Origin: Zoroaster sp. YZ-2022
Taxonomy: Eukaryota; Echinodermata; Asteroidea; Forcipulatida; Zoroasteridae
DNA length: 64,000 nt
Reading direction: 5' to 3'
Assembly (NCBI GenBank): GCA_029582265.1
Contig: CM055834.1
Location: 2,108,001-2,172,000, forward strand
Below are positions 11,310 through 23,899 of this stretch, in pieces. Positions within the stretch are counted from its first letter, which is position 1; each line of letters starts with the position of its first letter. The position numbers and the translations under genes are program-made. Under the pieces are notes generated by a model. The model had not been told where the DNA came from. It made no database searches and saw only the letters and a list, made by a program, of their open reading frames with translations.

Positions 11310-11420
11310 TAAATAAAATCGGGAGGGTGGCCTTAGCTTTCGATCCAAACCGGACCTTCATCAGAGGCTTAGACAAAGTACAAACATAAAAAACACATCC
11401 ATTTATAGGGAAAAGGGAAA
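11310..11420 (-). mobile_element. Penelope-like fragment with hammerhead-like core
   Basis: The minus strand reads CCTCTGATGAAGGTCCGGTT, then TGGATCGAAAGCTAAGGCC. CTGATGA, a stem GGTCC/GGATC with GGTTT loop, and GAAA are arranged as in hammerhead ribozymes known from Penelope-like elements. The match is imperfect: an extra A sits after CTGATGA and no proper stem III with cleavage site is visible. A shorter piece (GAAAGCTAAGGCCACCCTCC) is at 11994-12013 on the plus strand. Element assignment is inference. Confidence 0.4.
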
Positions 11421-11421
11421 G

Positions 11422-11425
<4 letters not shown>

Positions 11426-11461
<36 letters not shown>
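11426..11461. repeat. (TA)n microsatellite
   Basis: Pure alternating TA of about 36 bases abutting the tRNA-like module. Confidence 0.95.
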
Positions 11462-11462
<1 letters not shown>

Positions 11463-11672
11463 CGAGGTAGCGAGCAAAGAAAAATTGGCTGATGCCGGAC
11501 TCGAACCTGCGACCTCTCGATACCGTACGAGCACTCTACCAACTGAGCTAACCAGCCCCTATGTTAGTGGACGGTCCACTTATGCCAATTATCTATTGCT
11601 CTATGGGGCCAGGTCAGAGGCCAAACCATATCTGCCGAGTAGCCAGGGATCAAGCCCCGGTCAGATGCAAAC
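11463..11672 (-). mobile_element. tRNA-like composite repeat, copy 1
   Basis: Matches 61650-61866 in inverted orientation. On the minus strand it reads TTTGCATCTGACCGGGGCTT, GATATGGTTTGGCCTCTGAC, then a tRNA-like body at 11487-11557, then CCAATTTTTCTTTGCTCGCT. The tRNA-like part has an A box TAGCTCAGTTGG and a B box with one change from consensus (GGTTCGAGTCC context), so a pol III promoter could exist. Being repeated and embedded, it is better read as a SINE-like element than a tRNA gene. Confidence 0.75.
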
Positions 11673-11806
11673 AACCCGGGTAACGGCAGTAGCGGGGATC
11701 ACACAATTAACGGGACACAAGTCTTTTATGTGGTTGTACACAAAGTAGATTTATATGGAGAAACTGACCTGAAATATTATAAACGGGTAGCAAGCAAAGA
11801 AAAATT

Positions 11807-11878
11807 GGCTGATGCCGGACTCGAACCCGTGACCTCTCGATTACCGTACGAGCGCTCTACCAACTGAGCTAACCAGCC
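11807..11878 (-). mobile_element. tRNA-like SINE head, copy 2
   Basis: A 72-base tRNA-like body with acceptor-stem pairing GGCTGGT/ATCAGCC, intact A box (TAGCTCAGTTGG) and B box GGTTCGAGTCC. The seven-base anticodon loop would be ACGGTAA, with no U at position 33, and the last anticodon-stem pair is mismatched, which argues against a working tRNA. It is followed by the same CCAATTTTTCTTTGCT tail as the other copies. Confidence 0.7.
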
Positions 11879-11896
11879 CTTATGTTGGTGGGTGGT

Positions 11897-11898
<2 letters not shown>

Positions 11899-11993
<95 letters not shown>

Positions 11994-12018
11994 AAAGCTA
12001 AGGCCACCCTCCGATTTA

Positions 12019-12106
<88 letters not shown>
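11899..12106. repeat. (TA)n arrays with a short unique island
   Basis: Two long TA tracts separated at about 11992-12021 by GGAAAGCTAAGGCCACCCTC, part of the fragment at 11310-11375. Ile-Tyr open frames on both strands are products of the repeat. Confidence 0.95.
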
Positions 12107-12518
<412 letters not shown>

Positions 12519-15000
12519 CCCCACACACAAACTAAACAGAAAACATATTGTGAATAACTGGAAAAATATATGTATGTACATTTAAATGCATATAAATATG
12601 TGTGTACATCTATGTATATGATTTCTACACGTGTGTATGCATTTATGATTTCTACGTGTATACGTGTATGTACACAATGTACACATAGGAATATTCCTGT
12701 TAGTGTAATGGGCTGTATTTAAGTTGTAGCGATTCTCCCAAGACCCCATTGGCTAGAGACCAAGATAAGATCGTCACCACGGGGAGTTGAGACCGAGAAC
12801 CAAAACCAAGTGGTCTCAAGACTGGTCTTGAGACTTATAACACTGATTTTGGAATGCACCTTATTACAACTAAACTGACACTAAATATAACATTATAGTT
12901 ATCAAAAATGTAGGTATCCCAAATTTTTTAATTAATATTATCTTCCAGGTGAGATACTTCACAAATTAATGCAAAAAAGTAAACATGAACAAACAAACTA
13001 ATGTATATTTTGCTAAAAGGATGAATCACACATACATAAAGTTACTCACAAAAAAGGGACAAAATTACAAATTGACTTACACCCTCCTGGTCTTTTCCTA
13101 CACCGATATCGTAGCAAATAATTATCCTCTGTTCTCAGAGCCTTGGATGCCACGACGGCCATCACTCCCCGAGCCGAGTGGCAGCTCACAGTAGTGTTTT
13201 CAAGTGCCTTCCAGTAGGGTAGGGCAGGGCCTGCCTAGATCTACATGTATCTCAGTATATTCCAATCCAAGTTTGGTTAAAACAGTGATTGGCACTGGCT
13301 CCTTAAGGGAACCGTGTGATAAGCCATGAATGTGTACACACAGCGTGTGTAGCAGGCAAGCGGGAGGTTCTTAAACTGTTCACGTGCATTTGTGTATATC
13401 ATGGTCTCTGAGTCATGTTTCAACTCTGATTAAAAGAAGTACACGGTATACATACACACTCTCTCGATATGCGAGTATGTGAGTAACTGCGACAGGAAAC
13501 GGAAGTGGCTCTCCTCTGGCTAGTAAGCATTTGGGAAGTCCTGCTGTATGTTAAATCCACTGATTCTACTTGTAATCCTCAATGCACAAGTCCTTGAATG
13601 ATTCCCGCTCTCACGTGCTGCACATTTTTATTTTTATTTTTATTTCAGCAAGTTCAGCAATGCTTATCATAAACGGCTTCCTGTTTCACTTTGATGGGAG
13701 TAGCCTAATGCACACTGTGCATTTGTGTAATGAACACATGCCATGTCGCATGTGCCTCTTGTTGAGATGAGTGGGCAATAACACGCAGGCGTGATTTACC
13801 GACTAGTTTACACACCTCACCCATAATGATCAAGTGTAAATGCTGTGTATTATAATGGTTCTTGGACTTCCACACTGACAAGACAAAACAAGGGAACCAA
13901 TCATTACCTGTGAGCTTGGCTCATAATGAAGTGTTAAAAACCACCATGTGTGAAGTAAATATAAGTACATGTAACTGATCCACTGTATCACTGCTTCGTA
14001 TTAAATAGCCAATGAGTCAAGTCTTTAATCCTGCCAATAAAGAAATGCATCTAGCACCTATTGTAGATATACACCATGGAGTGATGAAGCAGGTACTAAT
14101 GACAATGATGGATGCTGTAGCTACACCACAACTGCTTGATCTCAAGACAGGTGGAGGCTCTTGACCTTTAACTTTCATACTCAGATTTGCAGCCAAGCGC
14201 CACAGAAGATACACAGTTCCTATAATTATGTTGAATACCGCAAGGACTAGCTTATTCTTCAAGTGAAATTTGTGAACACGGTTTCGTCTTTGAGTTTTAC
14301 TCTGAGTGGTATAAAACAAAAACAAGGGTTAGACAGCGAATGGGACAAATATATGTTACCGCAGCTGAAATTCAACCTTTAAAAACCCTGCAAAGACCCC
14401 CCAAAAAAGCAATAAATAGATTTGAATAAAAAATCTCTTCTGGCTTGTGAGATTCTGAAAAAAAACAATAAATTAACTTGACATTTCAAAATTTTCTCTG
14501 CACTTTTTTTTGGGTACAATTACAATGTGCATGTACTGTACACAAATGAAAAAAGAACCTCCTACTTGGCTAGATTCTACCTAACTCCTCCCCCCCTCAG
14601 GTTCACGAAAATTTCAATTTCCCCCCTTGAAAACGGCCAAAATAAGCGAGGTTATTTTCCACAAATGAAAAATGCACCCTACAACTATCTTAACCACAGC
14701 ACAATCTGAGAGGGACTTTAAACAAACAAAAAATCTCTTCGGGGAACACTTCAGTGTAGGACAACTCAGAAGTCAAATAATGAAACACTGTTGATCTGAC
14801 TTCTAGCAATGATGATTGCAGCTTAAACAAATCCGATAGAGATGGTCTAGTTTCTAGCAAAAAAAATCCAAAAAACATGTAAATCCCAAAAATCCTGAAT
14901 TAGCAGATCTTTTTTACAATAATCTATGTCCGAGTTGCTGTGAATACCGATTGTATCCAGTCACTAAAGGAACAAAACTGTGTCAGTCTTTAATCACAGA
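12519..15000. other. Single-copy interval, no gene seen
   Basis: Mostly single-copy-looking DNA. A more GC-balanced stretch lies at about 13090-13560. Frames of up to about 100 codons (for example minus strand near 14017-14325) show no recognisable domain. Confidence 0.45.
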
Positions 15001-17168
15001 AAAAAAACTTCACTTGCACCAATGCTCATGACTGGCATGAAGGATGGACGCCAGCTAATGTTTACCATCATACCAGCCGACTATGTTTGCACGAACTCAT
15101 ACAAAGATTCCCCACGCTGATTCCTAGCACTCATTCACCAGCCGTTCACTTCAGTATCACATTCATTTATCCTGCAGCATCGAGATCACCTTTTTATACT
15201 CCAACTCCAAACTCTCTGCAGGATGAGTACAAAGCAACGTTCTTTCACGATTCTGGATCTGATGCTCCCCAGACCGGCACAAAAGATCAACAACACTCCT
15301 TGCTTGCTGTATCTGTTTCTTAGATCAAACACTGTGTGTCTCTTATAAGTTGGCCGGGGGAAACTAATGGAGCGTGACTGGTTCGGGGCTCCAGACAGAC
15401 CAACCTGTCAAGTATTCAAATGTCAATACATGTATGTATTCCATATATACAATCCATGCAGTACAATCCAAGATACAAGTAATCGAGTAAATATCCATTG
15501 AAGTGTATACACAAGAACAAGAATAATGTCCTGATGACTACAATTCAGAATCTTTCTCCAGGGGCTGTTCCATGTAAACGGGCAGTGTTGATAAAAGACG
15601 GTAGAATTACGCCGTACTTGCTGGCTCACCTGTAGATTGTGATAGCACGTTGAAAGCCAGATTGCATATTCTGCGGTCTCCTATCAGCAGCTGAGATTCT
15701 ATTCACAAGAGGATTTTTTTTCTTTCTTTCTTTCTTTCTCTTACACGACTTAATGTCCGCTGCCCTTAATATGCTGCGGCACGAGAAGAAGTACACGCCA
15801 TCCAGCCGTGATAAATTCTCATATTAATGTACAGTCAGTTCATTGTGTGCACGGTGTTAAACCTGCACACATCCTGATATAACTTTAATAATAAAGCGGA
15901 TTTTGTTCAAACGGTGTTTATTCAGCGACAGCCCAGCTGCCTTCCACGGGGAGCAAGATCCAGCACCATCTCTGTTGCTATCACTGGGGAAATTAACACT
16001 CAGCACGCTGTGTGATTATGCCTGTGGGACGTACGGAAGGTAAACGAGTCTTACTCCCTCTCACTCCCCCACCCCCCACTACACACCACAAAAGAAGAAA
16101 ATCCGGCAAGAATCACGTAGTGAACTGGGCCGAGGAGTATAACACGATGCCAAATCGCAGAATGCACCGCTGAGAAGTTTGTGAGGCGACCCAGAAAAAA
16201 AATCAATAGTACGCTAGGCGAAGCTGGCATTAACGCACCTATGATGAGTGCATTATCATCCTTCAGGGACTAGCTAGAGCATGACCAAAAAATAAATTAT
16301 TGCTGAACGATGAGAGTACCACTACAGATGAAACGGGAGGAGGGGTCATATAGGACTGTACAGGTCCTCTGGGGGAAGGGGGGGGGGGGTGTTCTTAAGT
16401 GAAATCTGAAATCACATTTGATTTTTTTAATATTTTTTTTCCTTGTCATTAAGAAATCGTCTGAAAGGGTTTGTCAGATCAAAATCAAGATGTAAATGTA
16501 GAAAGTACAGAATTATCTGTTTTAAGCCCTTATTTTTATGTAGATAATTTTTTGATAGCAGATATCCAAACTTTTGGACACGCTAAACAAAATGGGTAAA
16601 GTCTATTTTTTGACATACAGTTCGCAATGAACAATGAGTGTAAGTGTATGAATTTACTGGTTTATTTACTAAAATGTTCAATCATCCTTATTCCTGACAC
16701 ATGAGGGCGCTCTTGTGAGATAACAGTAGGAACTCTGTCCCAGCAGCACTCTGAGTGTACAAAAACAAAACCCAAAGCTTTGACCAATGAATCAGCGGTT
16801 ACTTCAAAAGGTTCTCCTGACCAGGTATCAAACACTCTGACACTCAAGAAAACAAAGGTCGAGAACCGACTTGTAAAAAGACAAAAATATCAATCAATTT
16901 ATAAGCACAAACTAAACCAACCTTAACATTTGCATCTGATCCTGCCATCAATGATACATGTAGATGTGTTCATTAGCATAGATATACCAAAAAAGTGCAA
17001 AAAAAAGGCTGAAAACACCCACTAATCCACAATTACAAACAAGATGATATCAACATGGACACATTCTGTTGCCCAGTTGACAAAAATCCTACAAACCTTA
17101 TATGCATTGATGTCACAGATGGAATTGTGCCTTCAATCAGAGACAAAAAAAGGTCACTCATTGGTAGC
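15001..17168. other. Single-copy interval with complex sequence
   Basis: About 15640-16230 is more complex and GC-balanced than its surroundings, follows a TTTC microsatellite at 15718-15739, and could hold conserved non-coding DNA. A poly-G run is at about 16378-16390. No protein-like frame. Confidence 0.4.
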
Positions 17169-17308
17169 CTGAAGATCAGACGTCACACTTTGAGGCTAGT
17201 GAATTATGCCGGATACTTACCGCGGCCGCCATGTTTTCCCCGAGATTCAACTTTGACCTTGGGTGGTAGCTAGCAGGCGAGCCTCGAAGTGTGACGTCAG
17301 ATCTTCAG
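17169..17308 (-). mobile_element. Inverted-repeat unit with ATG plus splice-donor core
   Basis: Arms CTGAAGATCAGACGTCACAC and its near-complement GTGTGACGTCAGATCTTCAG (about 30 bases each, few mismatches) bracket about 80 bases. On the minus strand the centre reads AACATGGCGGCCGCGGTAAGT: a start-like ATG, four codons (Met-Ala-Ala-Ala), then a consensus donor GTAAGT. It could be the first mini-exon of a gene or of a transposon, or coincidence in a GC-rich palindrome. No downstream exon was found. Confidence 0.45.
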
Positions 17309-17585
17309 CACAACGTATCCAATGAAACCCCTTGAACGGTACGCCAAGAATCCGTCTTTATCCTTGATATGATGAAGACAGGGGACCAGTCTAACTCATT
17401 GGTTACTCATTGTTCACTGAACGAGGGAGCCCTTCAATTTGTGACATCATATGCATAAGATCTATTGCAGTGCCCCTTTAATGTTTCTCCCTTTAACGTT
17501 TCTCCCAGACAACCTGTTCATTTGTGATTAACCTAGTTTCATTTATGTACCTTTAATGTAGTTTAATAGGAGCATGGGGAAAATA

Positions 17586-18300
17586 TATTTAAAGGGACTG
17601 TACACCGATGGTAAAATGTCTGGGAAAAGCGTACATGTACTTTAGGCAAAGTAAAAAAAAATACCAGTTGATCGTCCTGGTTTTTTCAAAAAGAGGAGGA
17701 TGAGGGCCTTTTTATTTTTAATTTTTTTCCAAGATGGCCGCCAAGCATTTAAATTCAAAATGGCCACCAATTTTTCAGTTTGAAATCACCGCCAACTTTT
17801 TTTTTATAGCTATCGAACAAGTAGTTGAGTAAAAATATTCATGTTAAACAATGTTTGATGTATTTTGTTAAACCCAAGTAAAAATACATGAAAAATTTAC
17901 TCTTTGTGGACAAGTATAAAAAAAAAAAAAAAAAAAAAAAAAAGGATGACGCCTCAAAAAAGGATGCGGGCGGGGACGATCAACTGGTATTTTTTTTACT
18001 TGGCCTTATAAGAATGAAGACAAACAGAGACCAACCTGTTAAAGTTTCAGTTCATGTAACTGAATTATTAACAAGAAAATAGTGAAAAAGCGTTCACTTT
18101 TGTTTGCATTCATTCTACATGTTGAAAATGGACAATTTGCCGTGATCCTTTTCATATTTGTGAAATGCATTTCACATTTTCACCAAAATGATATCATGTC
18201 AGGCGGAATCATTTCTCAGGATGCTACATGTAGGTACCATCACCAACTTAACCAATCAAGGAAGTTTTTAGATTACAATTCGGTAATTTTGTAATTTGGG
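17586..18300 (+). mobile_element. Family A copy with internal inverted repeat
   Basis: Begins AAAGGGACTGTACACCGATG and later has GACCAACCTGTTAAAGTTTC and the CATTCATTCTACATGTTGAA block in family A order. Between them, GTAAAAAAAAATACCAGTTG with GATCGTCC at about 17650-17677 is mirrored by GGACGATCAACTGGTATTTT at about 17974-18000, and the interval holds AAGATGGCCGCCAAG and a long poly-A at 17918-17943. This is a variant with its own stem. Confidence 0.65.
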
Positions 18301-19359
18301 TAATGACTGAAAGATGAACATTCCATTTAAGTGGGGGGGGGGATTTTCTTGAATCGAACATATTGACGGTATAAACAAACCTCTGCAAACCTTCCTCTAC
18401 AAAATAATTGAGGCCTAATCTCAATGTCCCAATTCCTACACTGTAAATGAACAGTGGGCAATAAAAAATAAAAAAATAAAAAAATAAAATAAAAAAACAT
18501 CACCCCATTGTTGCTTCACAACCACAGCGGACATTGACGGAGATTAGCACTGACTTGTCGTAACTGTTAGCCACACGTGTCCCATGGTGAAATTGGCACG
18601 AGGCTAAAGGCTAAATACATGTACCACAGCTCATATTTTTGTCCTGTTCATCATGCTGCCACTACTAACACATCTTGCCGCAATTCTTGATGTTATGTGG
18701 AGAAGTACATGTACAAAATGTACAAACTCTGCATACAAATACACACACTTTTGCCCGGCGGGAAATCAACCTGGTACACTAAAGGTCATGCAAAGTGTCA
18801 CATGGTCTATATATATATATATCTTTATATATTTCTTTATATTTTGATGTTTGAAAAGAAATTAACCCATAAAGCCGGCCATGCATGCACATGTTATCTC
18901 CATTTATCCCATGTAATAAAATAAAGATATTTTGAGACATCAGTGTTTTGTTCTTTAATAAGACTGTTTGATTCTTCAATTTCTTTCTTTTTAAACAGAA
19001 ACACAAATTAATGTTGTAAATTTACATTGTTCTCATTGCTTTATGTAGATGATAGCAGAGAATGCTCAAAACATCAGCATTCAGATAATGCAAACAACGT
19101 TTCCACCAGTCCACTGATGATAGGAATTGTGAGGCAGGACTGGATTCAGGCAACTTTCTTCAAAGAAAAGCAACAAGGACATAAAGACAATTGAAAATAA
19201 TTACTGCTAAATGCTAATTGTTATAAACTATTAATAAATATAAATTATTATTGAAGTAGCGCTACTTAGGATCAATTGGATCTGGGGTCTGGGACAATCA
19301 ACGAAAGTGTAAAAAGTCCTTTGAGGAAAATATCTTATTGATTTATTTTAAAGCTAAGA
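18301..19359. other. No gene seen
   Basis: Contains a poly-G run near 18333, an A-rich (AAAAAT)n stretch near 18463-18496 and a short TA run near 18809-18822. Confidence 0.45.
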
Positions 19360-19705
19360 TTTAATTTAAAGCTACTTTCCACTTCATCGCTTTGTAATGT
19401 GAAACTTGCTTATGTTAAAACAGATGATGGTATCAATCTTCCATAGAAATAATTTTGTCTGAGGTGCTGTCATTTTCAAGATGTTCTATAATTTCCATTT
19501 CGAATAAATTCCACATTAGGATGAATACACAAATAAATGTTCACTATTTTATCTTGATTGACAACAAGTAATAAGCTGAAACTCATTGTATTGTTGTTTA
19601 ATGTATATCTTGATCCAAAGATAGCATGGCATACTTGTAGAAGCAGTTTTGCCAACATTACCAATGCCCTATTAGAAAACATGGCTATTTTACATCTTTG
19701 TGAAT
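19360..19705 (-). mobile_element. Family A copy, long
   Basis: Minus-sense order is clear: GATGATGGTATCAATCTTCC, TGTCTGAGGTGCTGTCATTT, AAATTCCACATTAGGATGAA, ATCTTGATCCAAAGATAG and TGCCAACATTACCAATGCCC. Confidence 0.75.
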
Positions 19706-20833
19706 ACAAGCAAAGATCACAAGTGCACTCAATAAATTGTGCAATTGATGACACTTTTTTTCCTAGTTGAAAAGTGTCGGGGGCTAATAACCTTTTTTCA
19801 TTTTATGGACAAAAAAACTGCCATTGGATCAGGCTAGCTTTCTCATATTGATTACAGGTTTTTTTTTTATAATATAATTTAAAATTTAAATTATATTTTA
19901 TACAACTGGAAATAAATGGTTATTAAAATTGTTGGTTACATTTGTAAAAACTGTTTTATGGAATCGTTTCTTTAAATTATTAAAACTTTTATTCAAAAAG
20001 AGCACTCCTGAAAGAAAATGTAATATTATATTTTTCAAAAAATTAATTGCCCTTTCATTACATAATTATTTTTTTTTTTATTAATAAGAGCAATTACTGT
20101 AAACATGACTTCATCAAGTATGGCTTTAAGCCAAATGCATCATCTGCAACAAACACATAGGGGATCTTTGAGTGTCCTGTTCAGTTAGCTCCTTCAATAA
20201 ATTAAAAAAACACACCTGGTCTTTTCTTCTCATAGCCAATTTCTAGACCACAATCTTTTCTTTCTCTGCTTGGTTTTGTCTTCCAAAATCAAAACCAATG
20301 CCGCAGCAGCCTATTTTCATTTACTCAAGGACATTTCGGACGAAATCCATCCAAAATGGGACAAGGCGGGACGAGGCAAGGCAGCCCAGAGTAAGATACC
20401 GTACGACAGGTATACGCAATGCGCTTGCCTTTAAGTTGCCGCGTGTGACATGGAAACTGCATCAACAAAAGTTGCCCCGAAGTTGCCCTGCGAAAATTGC
20501 TAGCAATTTAGTTGCCCGAAAATTGCCACGTGTGACAAGGCCTTAAGACATGATCAAGGTCGAGTCCAAGGCCTGAGCACAGGCCCTTTAAGACCTGTTG
20601 TTTATGACCCGACTGTCATGCTTGGTGTGTTTTTCCCAATTTATTTTTATCAGTAGCACCGTCACGGCTCACATGGCACAGAGATGGTGTGTGGGAGGGG
20701 AGAAATATGGAATTGAGTTAATTATGCTCTGGGGGTGCACCTGCGATTATATGATGTGAATATGTCACGCTGGTAAAATGGTGTATTAACCGATCATTCA
20801 AATAACCTATTCAGATGAATATGAGATATTTTA
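19706..20833. other. No gene; TTGCC-rich patch at 20430-20540
   Basis: Mostly AT-rich. At 20430-20540 the word AAGTTGCC or AATTGCC recurs five times between TTGCCGCGTGTGACAT and TTGCCACGTGTGACAAGGCC, resembling a MITE end, but no second copy lies in this window. Confidence 0.4.
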
Positions 20834-21482
20834 CAGGGGTGTGTTTTGACAAAAGTAACAAATCCTGAAAAATGGGTAGCGGGCCTGGGTCTCCCTTTGG
20901 TCTAGAGGACAAAACCCCCTGAACCTCCTGTGGGTAGCAGGCCTGGGTCTCACATTGGTCTAGAGGAAAAAGCCCCCTGAACCTCCTGTGGGTAGCAGGC
21001 CTGGGTCTCCCTTTGGTCTAGAGGACAAAACCCCCTGAACCTCCTGTGGGTAGCAGGCCTGGGTCTCCCTTTGGTCTAGAGGACAAAACCCCCTGAACCT
21101 CCTGTGGGTAGCAGGCCTGGGTCTCCCTTTGGTCTAGAGGACAAAGCCCCCTGAACCTCCTGTGGGTAGCGGGCCTGGGTCTCCCTTTGGTCTAGAGGAC
21201 AAAGCCCCCTGAACCTCCTGTGGGTAGCAGGCCTGGGTCTCCCTTTGGTCTAGAGGACAAAACCCCCTGAACCTCCTGTGGGTAGCAGGCCTGGGTCTCC
21301 CTTTGGTCTAGAGGACAAAGACCCCTGAACCTCCTGGATGTTTAATTTTGGAGGATTTACAGACTCTCCACATCTCCACAAACAAGAGTAACTAGAGGTT
21401 TGGACACAATACAGGCTAATTCATTCTTTCCTTGGTGGCTACTTCTCGTCTCTAAATAAAACTCTGAGATATCACAGGCGTG
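20834..21482 (+). mobile_element. TIR element B with 58-bp internal expansion
   Basis: Element B is seen singly at 37826-38083, 56210-56470 and 59500-59772. It begins near CAGGGGTGTGA and ends near ATCACAGG. Here the segment GGGTAGCAGGCCTGGGTCTC through GAACCTCCTG is repeated eight times, and after the array the element resumes (GATGTTTAATTTTGGAGGAT, GGACACAATACAGGCTA, TTTCCTTGGTGGCTACTTCT). Non-coding. Confidence 0.85.
20874..21337 (+). repeat. 58-bp minisatellite, eight units
   Basis: GGGTAGC starts at 20874, 20932, 20990, 21048, 21106, 21164, 21222 and 21280, a constant spacing of 58. Units differ at few positions (AAAACCCCC or AAAGCCCCC; CACATTGG in unit 2). Uniform length with low divergence suggests recent unequal exchange or replication slippage. 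Confidence 0.95.
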
Positions 21483-23464
21483 ATTTTGTAATCAATCAAA
21501 CAATGTGAATTGTGTACATGTACAAACTGGGTTTACAATTTTGGAAATGATAATAGATTGCAGGTGAAACAATGAAAAACATGCGCGATACATGTTTAAA
21601 CGACTCTTAAATCATTTATGATTTTCTGACAGCCTGTTAGGTGCTCTGACAATTACCATAACTGCCCTTGGGGGGTCACCACTTGTCTGCCCTCGCAGGT
21701 CACCATTTTGTACTCTTAGGTGAATAGAAGCAATTCATGGATAATTCATACTGTCTTGCTCAAGGACACATGTGCCACCACAGGCTCCCTTATGACTAGG
21801 ATTCAAACCCACATACTGGGCCACCTGAAGTTCAGTGCAAAAGTAAATATGTAGGGTAACACTGCCTTCATTGAAGATAAAGAAAAGAAATACACATGTA
21901 CAGTATGCACAGAAAAACCATGCTTCAAAATTCCCAAATTGTTTAGGGGGGAAAAAAAAGAAAATTCATAGGAACTATTCCTAAAAAGCTTAAAATGGTT
22001 ATTTACACTTGAATCCTGAAATGTAAAAAAAAAAAAAAAGATAAAAATAAGAGTATTATAAAAACAATTTGCAGACAATAATTGCAAAAAAGTTGCCCAA
22101 TGCGTGATATTTTGGTCGTCTTAAAAAATACCCGAGATTTGGAGCTGAATGCAGTTGAGCTTGAGATTTGGTGTGTGAGTCACGTGTGTAACACAATGTG
22201 TAATGCATGAGACGTCATTCATGTACACATACATGTACATGCATGGCATTAAGGAATCCCAAGTACAAGATTTCTTTTTAAATTTCATAATTTCACTTCT
22301 GTTCTCTTAATTATAAGCAAGAAATGCAGAGAGACTTTTGTGTATGCAGATCCAGATATCATAATTATATTACTTTCTGGTGTCTAACCATCACTAATCG
22401 AGTCAACCACGGTCGGCCTGTATAATGCTGTGCAGTCTACAATGAGTTCTGCACTGTTAGCTTCATGCAATCATGTACATCTGTTATATAGGCTTATCTG
22501 CTAACCTAAAGCAACTATTAGGTCACACAAAGCTAAGACATACTTTGAGCTGCCTGAGGGCAAGTTTGATAAAAAAATAAATAAATAAAAATGCATTTCT
22601 GAGGAACAAAGAAAACAGTTTGGGCTAGTTGATAAACATATCGAGGCCAGCACACAAGAAAATGTGAAATTATTTAATAATGTGGCTGCCACCATGGGTA
22701 GTATGTCTAAATTATTTGCATAATTTTCATGTATAGAAACCACAATTTTAAAATGTCAGCTGAGTAGGCTTGGGGTGGGGGGATACAAAACTGAGGAATA
22801 TTTTTTTAAACATTTTCAGACAAAATAAAACCATAATAAAACCCAAATATATGCAAATAAATGCATTATGATTATGAGTGAACATGTAAAGTTTCAGTGC
22901 ATTTTCACTAGTTTTTCTGGTGAATGACATCATGTAATAAGAAGAAACTTTCACATACTAGTAGTGTCTGTACGTGTCTCTTGATTCTTACAAAGTATGG
23001 ATGCATTTACAGACATTTCACCAAAATTGGCACACTGTCTTTGAAAGAAACAGTAAGTGTATCCCACCTGTCTCTTCAAGCACTGGAAGGATTGTTCATA
23101 AAGATGTAAGACCAAGGATGAGTAAGCACCTGCCTGGAACAAGGACGCTAGTCTCCAAAACAGGACAGAGGATGGATAATATTGATTCAAGCTCAACCGA
23201 TCAATTACAAGAGGAATTTGCACATCTTGAAATAACTCAGGAAAAATTTGATCTTTTTTAATTAGTTAAATACATGTAGCAACTCTTTTGAGTTTAAATT
23301 TGACATGTAACTGATGCAAACAAGATTTACATGAAACGAAGTCAGCATATTAAAAATCTTTCGATCGTCAAAATTGAAAACTACAAAAATATAAATGAAA
23401 GTTGTTCATAAACCGACGTAAGAATTTCATCAATCTATAATATATGGTGGTAACCACTGGTATA
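21483..23464. other. Single-copy interval, no gene seen
   Basis: AT-rich with a poly-A run at about 22025-22039. A minus-strand frame at 22951-23223 and plus-strand frames overlapping it are not convincingly protein-like. Confidence 0.45.
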
Positions 23465-23600
23465 TTAGGCAAGCTCAATGGTCTAGAGGTTAAGATGTCT
23501 GCACCAGTAAGCAGGAGGTTGTGGGTTCGAATCCCGCCCTAGTCGCCTGTGGATTTTACATATGCTTCATATATATGTTGGGGTAAGGGCAAAAATGAAA
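23465..23600 (+). mobile_element. tRNA-derived SINE, copy 1
   Basis: GGTCTAGAGGTTAAGATGTC followed by GCAGGAGGTTGTGGGTTCGA and ATCCCGCC: an A-box-like segment and a perfect B box (GGTTCGAATCC). The same head is at 60598-60690. Both are followed by a similar GGG(T)AAGGGCAAAAATGAAATC-like tail. Confidence 0.75.
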
Positions 23601-23899
23601 TCAATTGAAAGATGTGAGATTTTTCATAGTGCAAGTATCGCCATCAGCTTGGAGAAAGCCAGGATTTCAAAATTCATTGAAAAGAAGAGTGACCAAATAT
23701 TTCACTTGTAATACTTAAAAATGTATATACAAATAAAACAGAGTGTCCAAAAGACACCCAAAGACATTACTGACTAAACACTATGGTAATCAGTTTGATT
23801 TGCGGTAACACCCAAGTTGGTTATCTCAAACACAAATTCAAATCTGAAATGGTGATTCGTTTCCCCTTAGGAATGTCTACCTAGTGCAAACCAAAATTC
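23601..23899. other. No recognisable feature
   Basis: Holds TGTCCAAAAGACACCCAAAG near 23744, which recurs at about 37285, and nothing else identified. Confidence 0.4.

Noticed and set aside
11487..11878. Functional tRNA genes
   Set aside because: The anticodon loop lacks U33, the anticodon stem has a mismatch, and the same body with the same flanks is repeated as a dispersed element.
20834..21350. CRISPR-like array
   Set aside because: Units are contiguous 58-base tandem repeats with no variable spacers, in a eukaryotic transposon.
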